Positions 43,236-54,279 of a stretch of DNA of 64,000 bases are shown one piece after another. This DNA comes from Capra hircus (lineage: Eukaryota > Chordata > Mammalia > Artiodactyla > Bovidae): assembly GCF_001704415.2 (NCBI RefSeq), contig NW_017189517.1:9869167-9933166 (forward strand). Reading direction: 5' to 3'. The position numbers and the translations under genes were made by a program. The notes below the pieces were generated by a model, which saw nothing but the letters and a program-made list of their open reading frames with translations, was not told the DNA's origin and searched no databases. Numbering within the stretch: position 1 is the first letter of the stretch; each line of letters starts with the position of its first letter.

Positions 43236-43454
43236 ACTTTAGCCACCTGATGTGAAGAGCCAACTCACTGGAAAGGACCCTGATGCTGGGAAAGATTGAG
43301 GGCAGGAGAAGGGGGCGACAGAGGATGAGGTGGTTGGATGGCATCATTGACTCAATTGACTTGAGTTTGAGCAAGCTCCGGGAGATAGTGAAGGACAAGG
43401 AAACCTGGTGTTCTGCAGTCCATGGGGTCTCAAAGAGTTGGACACAAACAACAA
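43236..43454 (+). mobile_element. BovB 3'-end insertion
   Basis: 219 bases from the C-terminal coding region (GCCACCTGATGTGAAGAGCC) to GAGTTGGACACAAACAAC. Perfect 10-base target duplication ATAACCCTCT at 43226-43235 and 43455-43464. Confidence 0.93.
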
Positions 43455-44127
43455 ATAACCCTCTTGAGAGTAAAAGAATACCATAAACATAGCCTGGGAC
43501 TATCCCACACACTTTGGGATCTGTATGATTCCTCCACCCTTGACCATCAGCTTGGATAAACTTAATGCTGTCTTGAACCCTGGCATTCAGTAGCATGGAA
43601 TATTTTCTTTTCTTTTCTTTTTATAAATTGTTAAAGTTTTTATTTTATTTTTATTTTCTTTTAACTTTTATTTGTTTATATATTTTTAAAATTTATTTTT
43701 TCTTAAATTTTAATTGGAGGCTAATTACAACATTGTGGTTTTTGCCATACATTCACATGCATCAGACATGGGTGTACATGGGTTCCCCATCCTGACCCTC
43801 CCTCCCACCTCCTCCCCATTCCATCCCTCAGGGTCATCCCAGTGCATCAGCCCTGACCACCCTGCCTCATACATTGAACCTGGACTGCCAATCTATTTCA
43901 CATATGATAATGTATGTGTTTCAATGCTATTCTCTCAAATCATCCCACCCTTGCCTTCTCCCACAGAGTCCAACAGTCTGTTCTTTACATCTGTTTCTCT
44001 TTTGCTATCTTGCATATAGGGTCATCATTACCATCTTTCTAAATTTTATATATATATGCGTTAGTATACTGTATTGGTGTTTTTCTTTCTGGCTTACTTC
44101 ACTCTGTATAGTAGGATCCAGTTTCAT

Positions 44128-47100
44128 CTACCTCATTAGAATTGATTCAAATGTATTCTTTTTAATGGCTGAGTAATATTTCATTGTGTATATGTAGCAC
44201 AGCTTTCTTATCCATTCATCTGCTGATGGACATCTAGGTTGCTTCCATGTTCTGGCTATTATAAACAGTGCTGCAATGAACATTGGGGTGCACGTGTCTC
44301 TTTCAATTCTGGTTTCTTCAGTGTGTATGCCCAGCGGTGGGATTCCTGGGTCATAAGGCAGTTCTATTTCAAGTTTTTTAAAGAATCTCCACACTGTCAT
44401 CCATAGTGGCTGTACTAGTTTGCATTTCCACCAGCAGTGTAAGAGGGTTCCCTTTTCTCCACACCCTCTCCAGCATTTTTGCTGTAGACTTTTGGATAGC
44501 AGCCATTCTGACTGGTGTGAAATGGTACCTCATTGTGGTTTTGATTTGCATTTCTCTGATAATGAGTGATGTTGAGCATCTTTTCATGTGTTTGTTAGCC
44601 ATCTATATGTCTTCTTTGGAGAAATGTCTATTTAGTTCTTTGGCCCATTTTTTGATTGGGTCGTTTATTTTTCTGGAATTTTATTTTCCTGGTTGTTTAT
44701 TTTTCTGAGCTGCAGGAGTTGCTTGTATATTTTTTAGATTAATTTTTTGTCAGTTGCTTCATTTGCTATTATTTTCTCCCATTCTGAAGGCTGTCTTTTC
44801 ACCTTGCTTATAGTTTCCTTTGTTGTGCAAAAGCTTTTGAGTTTAATTAGGTCCCATTTGTTTATTTGTGCTTTTATTTCCAGTACTTTGGGAGGTGGGT
44901 CATAGAGGATCCTGCTGTGATTTATGTTGGAGAGTGTTTTGCCTATGTTTTCTTCTAGGAGTTTTATAGTTTCTGGTCTTACATTTAGATCTTTAATCCA
45001 TTTTGTTTATTTTTGTGTATGGAGTTAGAAAGTGTTCTAGTTTCATTCTTTTACAAGTGGTTGACCAGTTTTCCCGGCACCACTTGTTAAAGAGAGTGTC
45101 TTTTCTCCATTGTATATTCTTGCCTCCTTTGTTGAAGATAAGGTGTCCATAGGTGCGTGGATTTACCTCTGGGCTTTCTATTTTGTTCCAATGATCTATA
45201 TTTCTGTCTTTGTGCCAGTACCATACTGTCTTGATGACTGTAGCTTTGTAGTATAGTCTGAAGACAGGCAGGTTGATTCTTCCAGTTCCATTCTTCTTTC
45301 TCAAGATTGCTTTGGCTATTCGAGGCTTTTTGTATTTCCGTATAATTTGTGAAATTATCTGTTCAAGTTTGTGAAAAATACCATTGGTAGCTTGATAGGG
45401 ATTGCATTGAATCTATAGATTGTTTTGGGTAGTATACTCATTGTCACTATATCGATTCTTCCGATCCATGAATATGCTGTATTTCTCCATCTATTTGTGT
45501 CATTTTTTATTTCTTTCACCAGTGTTTTATAGTTTTCTATATATAGGTGTTTTGTTTCTTTAGATAGATATATTCCTAAATATTTTATTCTTTTCATTGC
45601 AATGGTGAATGGGCTTGTTTCCTTAATTTCTCTTTCTGTTTTCTCATTGTTAGTGTATAGGAATGCAACGAATTTCTGTGTGCTAATTTTATATCCTGCA
45701 ACTTTACTATATTCATTGATTAGCTCTAGTAATTTTCTGGTGGAATCTTTAGGTTTTTCTATGTAGAGGATAATGTCATCTGCAAACAGTGAAAGTGTTA
45801 CTTTTTCTTTTCCAATCTGGATTCCATTTATTTGTTTTTCTGCTCTGATTGCTGTGGTCAAAACTTCCAAAACTATGTTGAATAGTAGTGGTGAAAGTGG
45901 GCACCCTTGTCTTGTTCCTGACTTTCAGGGAAATGCTTTCAGTCGTTCACCACTGAGGATAATGGTTGCTGTGGGTTTGTCATATATAGCTTTTATTATG
46001 TTGAGGTATGTTCCTTCTATTCCTGCTTTCTGGAAAGTTTTTATCATAAATGGATGTTGAATTTTGTCAAAGGCTTTCTCTGCATCTATTGAGATAATCA
46101 TATGGTTTTTATCTTTCAATTTGTTAATGTGGTGTATTACATTGATTGATTTGCAGATATTGAAGAATCCTTGCATCCCTGGGATAAAGTCCACTTGGTC
46201 ATGATGTATGATCTTTTTAATATGTTGTTGGATTCTGTTTGCTAGAATTTTGTTAAGGATTTTTGCATCTATGTTCATCAGTGATATTGGCCTCTAGTTT
46301 TCTTTTTTTGTGGCATCTTTGTCTGGTTTTGGTCTTAGGGTGATGGTGGCCTCATAGAATGAGTTTGGAAGTTTACCTTCCTCTGCAATTTTCTGGAAGA
46401 GTTAGGGTAGGATAGGTGTTAGCTCTTCTCTACATTTTTGGTAGAATTCAGCTGTGAAGGCATCTGGTCCTGGGCTTTTGTTTGTTGGAAGATTTCTGAA
46501 TACATTTTCAATTTCTGTGCTTGTGATGGGTCTCTTAAGATTTTCTATTTCTTCCTGGTTCAGTTTGGGAAAGTTGTACTTTTCTAAGAATTTGTCCATT
46601 TCTTCCAAGTTGTCCATTTTATTGGCATATAGTTGCTGATAATAGTGTCTTATGATCCTTTGTATTTCTGTGTTGTCTGTTGTGATCTTTCCATTTTCAT
46701 TTCTAATTTTGTTGATTTTTGATTCTTCTCCCTTTGTTTCTTGATGAGTCTGGCTAATGGTTTGTCAATTTTATTTATCTTCTCAAAGAACCAGCTTTTG
46801 GCTTTGTTGATTTTTGCTATTGTCTCTTTTGTTTCTTTTGCATTTACTTCTGCCCTAATTTTTGTAATTTCTTTCCTTCTACTAACCATGGGGTTCTTCA
46901 TTTCTTCCTTTTCTAATTGCTTTAGGTGTAGAGTTAGGTTATTTGACTTTTTTGTTTTTTCTTGAGGTAAGCCTGTATTGTATGAACCTTCCCTTTAGCA
47001 CTGCTTTTACAGTGTCCCGTAAGTTTGGGGTTGTTGTGTTTTCATTTTCATTAGTTTCTATGCATATTTTGATTTCTTTTTTGATTTATTCTGTGATTTG

Positions 47101-47875
47101 TTGGTTATTCAGCAGTGTGTTGTTCAGCCTCCATATGTTGCAACTTTTAATAGTTTTTCTCCTGTAATGGACATCTAATCTTACTGCATTGTGGTCAGAA
47201 AAGATGCTTGGAATAATTTCAATTTTTTTAAATTTACCAAGGTTAGATTTATGGCCCAGGATGTGATCTATCTTGGAGAAGGTTCCGTGTGCACTTGAGA
47301 AAAAGGTGAAATTCATTGTTTTGGGGTAAAATGTCCTATAGGTATCAATGAGGTCTAACTGGTCTATTGTGTCATTTAAAGTTTGTGTTTCCTTGCTAAT
47401 TTTCTGTTTAGTTGATCTATCCGTAGGTGTGAGTGGGGTTTTAACATCTCCCACTATTATTGTGTTATTGTTAATTTCCCCTTTCATACTTGTTAGCATT
47501 TGTCTTACATATTGCAGTGCTCCTATGTTGGGTGCATATATATTTATAATTGTTATATCTTCTTCTTGGATTGACTTTTGATCATTATGTGGTGTCCTTC
47601 TTTGTCTCTTTTCACAACCTTTGTTTTAAAGTCTATTTTATCTGATCTGAGTATTGCTACTCCTGCTTTCTTTTGGTCTCTATTTGTATGGAATAGTTTT
47701 TCTAGCCCTTCACTTTTGGTCTGTATGTGTCCCTTGTTTTGAGGTGGGTCTCTTGTAGACAACATATATAGGGGTCTTGTTTTTGTATCCATTCAGCCAG
47801 TCTTTGTATTTTGGTTGGGGCATTCAACCCATTTACATTTAAGGTAATTATTGATAAATATGATCCCATTGCCAT
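44128..47875 (-). pseudogene. L1 ORF2 (endonuclease and reverse transcriptase), broken
   Basis: Runs from ATG at 47875 to a stop at 44128-44130, about 1,250 codons, close to the usual 1,275. Endonuclease: DQKKAGVAILRSDKIDFK (about 47690) and the catalytic SDH at 47191-47199. Reverse transcriptase: LKRPITSTEIENVFRNLPTN (about 46550), SIDAEKAFDKIQHPFM (about 46100) and LSLFADDIILYIEKP with FADD intact (45775-45786). C-terminal part: PIKLPMVFF and the final MKYYSAIKKN (about 44190). It is split among several open pieces in different frames (for example 45870-45355, 46278-45925, 47499-47086), so it cannot yield a working enzyme. Confidence 0.93.
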
Positions 47876-47926
47876 TTATTTTGTTGTTTTGGGTTCGAGT
47901 TTATACACCCTTTCTGTGTTTCCTGT

Positions 47927-48843
47927 CTAGAGAAGATCCTTTAGCATTTGTTGGAGAGCTGGTTTGGTGGTGCTGACTTCTCTCAGCTTTTGCTTGTCTG
48001 TAAAGCTTTTGATTTCTCCTTCATATTTGAATGAGATCCTTGCTGGGTACAGTAATCTGGATTGTAGGTTTTTCTCTTTCATCACTTTAAGTATGTCCTG
48101 CCATTCCCTTCTGGCTTGAAGAGTTTCTGTTGATAGATCAGCTGTTATCCTTATGGGGATCCCCTTGTGGGTTGTTTTTCCCTTGCTGCTTTTGATATTT
48201 GTTCTTTGTGTTTGATCTTTGTTAATTTGCTTAATATGTGTCTTGGGGTGTTTTGCCTTGGCTTTATCCTGTTTTGGACTGTCTGGGTTTCTTGGACTTG
48301 GGTGGCTATTTCCTTCCCCATTTTAGGGAAGTTTTCAACTATTATCTTCTCAAGTATTTTCTCACGGTCTTTCTTTTTGTCTTCTGGGACTCCTATGATT
48401 CGAATGTTGGGGCGTTTGACATTATCCCAGAGTTCTCTGAGGTTGTCCTCATTTCTTTTCATTCTTTTTCCTTTTGTGCTCTCTGCATCATTTATTTCTA
48501 CCATTCTATCTTCCACCTCACTTATCCTATCTTCTGCCTCAGTTATTCTACTATTGGCTCCCTCCAGAGTGCTTTTGATCTCAGCTATTGCATTATTCAT
48601 TATTAATTGATTTTTAAAAAAAATTTCTTCTATGTACTTGGTTAAACTTTTCTTGCATTGTCTCACTCCTTGTCTCCAGACTGTTTATCTGTAACTCCAT
48701 TTGTTTTCAAAATTTTGGATTAGTTTTACTATCATTATTCTGAATTCTTTTTCAGGTAGACTCCCTATCTCTTCTTCTTTTGTTTGGCTTGGTGGGCTTT
48801 TATCCTGTTTCTTTACCTGCTGAATATTTCTCTGCCTTTTCAT
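47927..48843 (-). pseudogene. L1 ORF1 (RNA-binding protein), broken
   Basis: ATG at 48843 opens with MKRQRNIQQVKKQDK, but a TAA at 48685-48687 ends it after 52 residues. The remaining protein is readable: an acidic coiled coil (ITEAEDRISEVEDRMVEIND, about 48560-48501), NIRIIGVPE and IVENFPKMGKE of the RNA-binding domain, and the basic tail; the region closes at TAG 47927-47929. The early stop is at the same codon, in the same Y-R context, as in the L1 at 21029. Confidence 0.9.
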
Positions 48844-48879
48844 ATTGTTTAGGTTGCTGTGTTTGGGGTGGCCTTTCTG

Positions 48880-51580
48880 TATGCTGGACGTTTTTGGTTC
48901 CTTTTTATTGCAGAGGTTCCTCCCTGTGGGTGGGGTTGGACGAGTGTCTTGTCAAGGTTTCCTGGTTAGGGAATCTTGCGTGGGTGTTCTGGTGGGTGGA
49001 GCTGGATCTCTTTTCTCTGGAGTGCAATGAGGTGTCCAGAAGTGAGTTTTGAGGTGTCTATGGGTTTAGTGTGACTTTTGGCCGCTTGTATTTTTGTGCT
49101 CAGGGTTATGTTCCTGCTTTGTTGGAGAATTAGCTAGGTATGTTTTGCTCTGAAACTTGTTGGCTCTTGGGTGGAGCTTGGTTTCAGTGTAGATATAGAG
49201 GCTTTTGGTCCCTGGAGTCAGGAGATTTCTGGTGTTCTCAACTTTTGGTTTTAGGCCTCCCGCCTCTGTCTTTCAGTCTTATTCTTGTAGTAGCCTCAAG
49301 ACTTGTCCATCCATACAGCACTGATGACAGAACATCTAGGTTAATGGTGAAAAGCTTCTCCACAGTGAGGGACACCCAGAGAGGTTCACAGAGTTACATG
49401 AAGAAGAGAAGAGGGAGGAGGGAGATAGAGGTGACCAGGAGGAGAAGAGAGGGAATCAAAAGCAATGAGAGGAAGCCAGCCAGTAATCAATTCCCTATTT
49501 GCTCTCCACAGTCTGGAACACTCAGAGAGGTTCACAGAGTTCCACAGAGAAGAGAGGAGGGAGGAAGGAGATAGAGGTGACCAGGAGGAGAGGAAGGGGA
49601 GTCAAAAGGAGAGAGACCAATCTAGCCTGTGATCAGTTCCCTAAGTTTTCTCCACAGCCTGGAACACCCAAAGAGATTCACAGAGTTAAGTAAAGAAGAC
49701 AAGGCAGAGGGAGGAGAGAGAGGTGACCTGGGGGAGAAAAAGGAGAGTCAAAAGGGGAGAAAGCAACCAAGCCAGCAATCACACTCCTAAGTAAAAATGG
49801 GTACTGAATATTGGATTCTTGAAAGTACAGAATTGATAACCAATACCCAAAAGCAAAGATTATAAATCTAGAGTAGAGGTTAGACTCTTGAAAATCCAAT
49901 ATTAAAAGAACAAAATTGCAAAAGGTATATAAAAAATATGAAATTTGCTTAAAATAGGGTCTTTTTTTCTCAAGGTAATAGGTTTTAAAAGTGAAAATTA
50001 TAGGAGTAATAAAGAACTTAAAATTTTTTTTAATTAAAAATGATAATAGTAAAATATATCTAGGAATTTGTGTTGTCAGTTCAGTTTCAGATAGTTCCTT
50101 TTTCCACCTTATACTTCTTCTCAAGGTCTATAGGTCCCTTCCAATGTAGTCAGTGCTAACTACAGGGTTTTAATCTGTTGCACCTGTCACTTCCAGAGCC
50201 GTTCCCTCTTCTTTGTTTATTTTGACTTCCTCTGTTAGCAAGTCTGTTCAGTATCTAACTTCCACCCTGACACAAGGGGGTGGAAGTGGTCAATTATTTA
50301 GGCTCACTTGTTCAATTGTGCTTCGGGGAGGGAGGAACACTGCAAACAAGTATCACTGGCATGTGTGGGGAGTGCTCGCAAAGTCTGGGCTACACTGGGT
50401 TTGCCCTTGCTCACGGCATGTGTGCTTTCCCAGTCTGCACTGCTCAGGCTCCATGCTGCTCTGCTGGGGAAGAGGCTAAGGCAGGCCCTGGGTTGTGTGC
50501 ACTTCCCAGATCTACGCCGCTCAGGTTCAGGTTCTCGGGTACTCCACAAAGGCACAGACTCAGTTGGGCCTGTGTTTTGTGCCCTTCCTAGGTCCAAGCA
50601 GCTCAGGTGACCACGTGCTTGGTGAGCGCTCTCTTCCCACATGGGCTGTACGTCCTATCACCTCCCTGGTCCCAGCTGCTCGGTTTCCTGGGTGCGCAGT
50701 GGGAGTGCCGTCTCATGTGTGCCGTGTGTCTCTTCTGGGGTGCTCATCTCAGGCTTCGACCCTCCAGATAGATGTCAACCGTCCAGGAATCCAGGAAGAC
50801 TTGATTAGCAACTGTGAGCCTGCTTATAGTTTGGTAGAGGATGCCCCTTTCCTTCCAGCTCTGGCTGTTACCCGCCTGCCTCCCTGCCTCTGGCGGGGGA
50901 TGGGATGGTCCAAAGCCGGCTAACTCTCCTCTGGTATTCACTTAGTTTTTTGTTCTGTGAGTGGGCCGGCAGTGCCTTAGGTTAGAGCTTTTCACAGGAA
51001 AGTTCTCTCTCTCTCTCTCCTCTTCTTTTTTTCCTCTCTGGCTATCCCATGGTTTGTGTTGCTATCTCATGATAGCTCCCTCAGATTGCCCTCAAGGCAT
51101 TCAGGCCTGGTCCTTACCCTAAGCAATGCAGCCTGCACCTCCCTGTTCAGTCCCCGCTTGCTGGTGGCGGACGGGAGAGTCTGGGCTACTTCTTCGCTGG
51201 GAGTTGCAGTTAGGCGCCTAATCTGTGGGTTTTATTTATTTTTTCCTCCCGATTGTAATGCCCTCTGAGATTCCAAAACTCCCCACAGACACACTGGTGA
51301 GAGGGTTTCCTGGTGTTTGGAAACTTCTCCTCTTTTAAGACTCCCTCCCCGGGATGGGTCTGTGCCCCTAATTCTTTTGTGTCTCTTTATATCTTTTATA
51401 TTTTGTCCTACCTCCTTTTGAAGACAATGGGCTGCCTTTCTGGGTACCTGGTGTCCTCTGCCAGTGTTCAGAAGTTGTTTTGTGGTATTTGCTCAGCGTT
51501 TAAATGATCTTTTGATGAATTTGTGGGGGAGAAAGTGGTCTCCTCATCCTATTCCTCCGCCATCTTAGGACCTCCTCCGT
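48880..51580 (-). promoter_or_regulatory. L1 5' UTR / internal promoter region
   Basis: About 2.7 kb upstream of ORF1 in the element's sense, much more GC-rich than the surroundings, including CpGs. The first bases of the element contain AAGATGGCGG (reverse complement of 51557-51566), which matches the YY1 core found at the same place in human L1, where it sets the transcription start. A CT run lies at about 51006-51020. Promoter activity is inferred only from position. Confidence 0.7.
49370..49790 (-). repeat. Three tandem units of about 145 bases in the L1 5' UTR
   Basis: Each unit has GGTTCACAGAGTT or close, a purine-rich block like AGAGGAGGGAGGAAGGAGAT, GAGGTGACC, GTCAAAAGGAGAGA and a CTCCACAG end. 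The same triplication exists in the L1 at 22890-23325, so it belongs to the L1 family, not to this copy. Confidence 0.75.
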
Positions 51581-51593
51581 ATGGAATATTTTC

Positions 51594-51969
51594 AATGGCT
51601 AATAAACTGCAGACATAAGAGAGTGCAAGCAGCAGTCACACAACCATGGAACCAACAAATGAAGAACAGTTGTTGCATGGGCCGAGCTGCTTGGTTATCC
51701 ATCAATCACTTCTCCCTCACACAAAGGTGAATGAATAAGTAGGGTGGCTGGCAGCAGCCTCATCGCCAAGCGTAATGATAATAGCTTGCAACCACTGAGA
51801 ACTTTCTATATGCTAGGCATTGTGTGAAACACTATGCCTTAGGTCATGTTGCATATTTGTTGTTGTTGATGTACACGTGGAAGGTTTTTGTATGTAGTGA
51901 TTGCTTTTGAATTTACTACTGTGTTACTATTTACTTACCCCCTCCCCCCCACACACAGTACAGGGATGT
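51594..51969. other. Single-copy sequence with a MIR 5' part
   Basis: 51775-51860 reads AATGATAATAGCTTGCAACC, TATATGCTAGGCATTGTGTG, the start of a MIR that continues after the Bov-tA at 52204-52310. Between lie short GT/C-rich scraps. Confidence 0.55.
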
Positions 51970-51982
51970 AGGCATTACTATG

Positions 51983-52190
51983 GGCTTCCCTGGTGGCTCA
52001 GGTGGTAAAGCATCCACCTGCAATGCAGAAGACCCAGGTTCAATCCCTAGGTCAGGAAGATCCCCTAGAGAAGGGAATGGCAACCCACTCCAGCATTCTT
52101 GCCTGGAAAATTCCATGGACAGAAGAGCCTGATGGGCTACTATTGATGGGGTCAGAAAGAGTCAGACACAACTGGGTAACTAACATACAC
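51983..52190 (+). mobile_element. Young Bov-tA SINE in a MIR
   Basis: Complete: GGCTTCCCTGGTGGCTCAGG at 51983 (A-box-like TGGCTCAGGTGG), B-box-like GGTTCAATCCC, then the BovB-type tail to CTAACATACAC. Perfect 13-base target duplication AGGCATTACTATG at 51970-51982 and 52191-52203. Confidence 0.95.
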
Positions 52191-52203
52191 AGGCATTACT
52201 ATG

Positions 52204-52310
52204 CCAATTGCCAAATGAGAAATCAAGGCTCAGAGAGGTAAGATAGCTTGTAAATAACTGCTGGAACTGGAACTTAAATCCAAGTCTGTTGAACTCCAAA
52301 TTAATATTTT
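52204..52310 (+). mobile_element. MIR SINE, 3' part
   Basis: CAAATGAGAAATCAAGGCTC, AGAGAGGTAAGATAGCTTG and TTAAATCCAAGTCTGTTGAAC continue the MIR begun before the Bov-tA. Confidence 0.7.
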
Positions 52311-52412
52311 TTAAATTTCTAACTTAAAAAAATTGAAGTAGAGTTGATTTACAGTGTTAGGTTAGTTTCAGGTGTACAGCATAGTGATTCAGTTACATAT
52401 ACATATAACTGA

Positions 52413-52417
<5 letters not shown>

Positions 52418-52458
<41 letters not shown>
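52418..52458. repeat. GT microsatellite
   Basis: About 19 GT repeats, ending at GCATATTTG. Likely polymorphic in length. Confidence 0.95.
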
Positions 52459-52487
52459 ATATTTGCTGTTATTCAGCTGCTAAGTCT

Positions 52488-52766
52488 GGAGAAGGCAATG
52501 GCACCCCACTCCAGTACTCTTGCCTGGAAAATCCCATGGATGGAGGAGCCTGGTGGGCTACAGTCCATGGAGTTGTGAAGAGTTGGACATGACTGAGCTA
52601 CTTCACTTTCACTTTTCACTTTCGTGCATTGGAGAAGGAAATGGCAACCCACTCCAGTGTTCTTGTCTGGAGAATCCCAGGGACGGGGGAGCCTGGTGGG
52701 CTGCCATCTATGGGGTTGCACAGAGTCGAACACGACTGAAGCGACTTAGCAGCAGCAGCAGCAGCT
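52488..52766 (+). mobile_element. Bov-A2 SINE dimer
   Basis: Two monomers linked by CACTTTCACTTTTCACTTTC, ending in AGCAGCAGCAGCAGC. The target duplication GCTGCTAAGTC (52477-52487, repeated at about 52769-52779) comes from an older SINE: the sequence on both sides joins to a Bov-tA/Bov-A scrap reading into ACTCACTGCAACCCCATG (to about 52825). So a Bov-A2 landed in a relative of its own tail. Confidence 0.9.
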
Positions 52767-53222
52767 GCTGCTAAGTCACGTTTGACTCACTGCAACCCCA
52801 TGCACGCCAGGGTTCCCTGTCCTTCATTACATAGATGCAAACATATATTCTTTTTCAGATTCTCTTCCCTTATAAGTTATTACAAAATATTGAGTATAGT
52901 TTCCTGTGCTGTATAGTAGGCCCCTGTTATTTTTACGATATATAGTAGAATGTATCTGTTAGTTCCAGATTCCTAATTTATTCCCCTCCTTTTCCCCTTT
53001 GGTAACCATAAGTTTGTTTTCTAAGTCTGTAGATCTATTTCTGTTTTGTAAATAAGTTCTTTCATATCTTCTTTTTTTTTTTTTTAGATTCCACATATAA
53101 GCAATATCGTTTATCTTTTCTCTGGCTGGCTTACTTCACTTAGTATGATAGTCTCTAGGTCCATCCATATTGCTGCAGATGGCATTATTTTCTTTTTATA
53201 AATGGCTGAGCAATATTCCATT

Positions 53223-53446
53223 GGCCTTACTGGGTGGTGCTAGTGGTAAAGAACCCTCCTGCCAATGCAGGAGACATAAGAGACTTGGGTTTGATCCCTG
53301 GGTTGGGAGGACCCCCTGGAGGAGGGCATGGCAGCCCACTTCAACATTCTTGCCTGGAGAATCCCATGGACAGAGGAACCGGCGGGCTACAGTTCATGGG
53401 ATCACAAAGAGTCAGACATGACTGAAGTGACTTGGCATGCACACAT
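53223..53446 (+). mobile_element. Bov-tA SINE in the L1 tail
   Basis: Head GCCTTACTGGGTGGTGCTAG, body GGGTTTGATCCCTGG, BovB-type tail to GACTTGGCATGCACACATGC. CCATTG precedes it and CCCCATTG follows, a short target duplication in L1 sequence. Confidence 0.88.
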
Positions 53447-53569
53447 GCCTACCCCATTGTGTATATATACCATATCTTCTTTATCCATTCTTCTGTTGAT
53501 GGATATTTTGGTTTCTTCCAAGTCTTGGCTATTGTAAATTGTTAAACTCCAATTTCTATATGCTTTTTG

Positions 53570-53949
53570 TGATATTATACCTGATTAATATATTAATTTA
53601 ACAAATATTTCAGAGAAGGCAATGGCACCCCACTCCAGTACTCTTGCCTGGAAAATCCCGTGGGCAGAGGAGCCTGGTGGGCTGCAGTCCATGGAGTCCC
53701 GAAGAGTTGGACATGACTAAGCGACTTCACTTTCATTTTTCACTTTCATGCATTGGAGAAGGAAATGGCAACCCACTCCTGTGTTCTTGCCTGGAGAATC
53801 CCAGGGACGGGGGAGCCTGGTGGGCTGCCATCTATGGGGTCGCACAGAGTCAGACACGACTGAAGTGACTTAGCAGCAACAAATATTTGCAAATCAATCC
53901 TATGTACCAAACACTGCTAGGTGCTGAGTACAAACATGGTGGGTTCAAG
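53570..53949 (+). repeat. Tandem duplication, left unit, with a SINE inside
   Basis: The unit TGATATTATACCTGATTAAT to GCTGAGTACAAACATGGTGG-TTCAAG is about 112 bases long once the inserted Bov-A2 (53611-53877) is removed. It matches 53965-54066 with 8 or so differences. The repeat content itself resembles an old mammalian dispersed repeat. Confidence 0.85.
53611..53877 (+). mobile_element. Bov-A2 SINE dimer in the left unit
   Basis: GAGAAGGCAATGGCACCCCA through the CACTTTCATTTTTCACTTTC linker to GAAGTGACTTAGCAGC. Perfect 11-base target duplication AACAAATATTT at 53600-53610 and 53878-53888. Confidence 0.94.
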
Positions 53950-53964
53950 TATCAAGTATCAAGG

Positions 53965-54066
53965 TGATACCACACGTGATTAATGTATTAATTTAACAAA
54001 TATTTGCAAATCAGTCCTATGTACCAAACCCTGCTAGGTGCTGAGTACAAACATGGTGGGCTCAAG
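53965..54066 (+). repeat. Tandem duplication, right unit
   Basis: TGATACCACACGTGATTAAT to CATGGTGGGCTCAAG, the SINE-free partner of the left unit. A short AAGTATCAAGTATCAAGG spacer lies between the two. Confidence 0.85.
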
Positions 54067-54279
54067 CTGTGAGAAAAGAAAGAAACAGAAACAATCTCTG
54101 TCTCAAAGGGCTTCCCCTTTAGTAGGGGAGAAAGGCACAATAACACAGAATTTGAATACAATAGGTATTCGATAGGCCAGATATCATATTCTATTTTTAT
54201 AATGTTTTTTGAAATAGGAAATATACAATAGCATTATATGATCTATTAATATAATTTAATATGAGCTATACTTATGTAT
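54067..54279. repeat. Old dispersed repeat continuing from the duplicated units
   Basis: AATCTCTGTCTCAAAGGGCTT and TTTAGTAGGGGAGAAAGGCA continue a mammalian repeat whose later parts appear at 54440-55060 and 55610-55880. Family not named. Confidence 0.4.

Larger units (their letters stand above)
43608..51580 (-). mobile_element. Full-length L1 LINE, inactive
   Basis: 7.97 kb, minus-oriented, with a complete 5' UTR, ORF1, ORF2 and 3' UTR, framed by a perfect 13-base target duplication ATGGAATATTTTC (43595-43607 and 51581-51593). The 3' UTR occupies about 43700-44127 and is followed by a T-rich, interrupted reversed A tail at 43608-43700. ORF1 and ORF2 carry stops and frameshifts. The perfect duplication and full length suggest a fairly recent arrival; open pieces are long for a decayed L1. 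Confidence 0.96.
52312..53545 (-). mobile_element. L1 3'-end sequence, minus strand, split by three later insertions
   Basis: Readable L1 pieces at 52312-52415, 52826-53222 and 53447-53545 follow one order (GAGTTGATTTACAGTGTTAG; TAGTTTCCTGTGCTGTATAG; TTCCACATATAAGCAATATC; TTTATCCATTCTTCTGTTGA), the reverse of the L1 end at 28399-29171. They are separated by a GT microsatellite, a Bov-A2, a SINE scrap and a Bov-tA. Confidence 0.82.

Noticed and set aside
51983..52050. tRNA-like sequence as a functional tRNA gene
   Set aside because: The A and B box resemblance is that of the tRNA-derived head of Bov-tA; no cloverleaf with an anticodon arm and acceptor pairing can be drawn.
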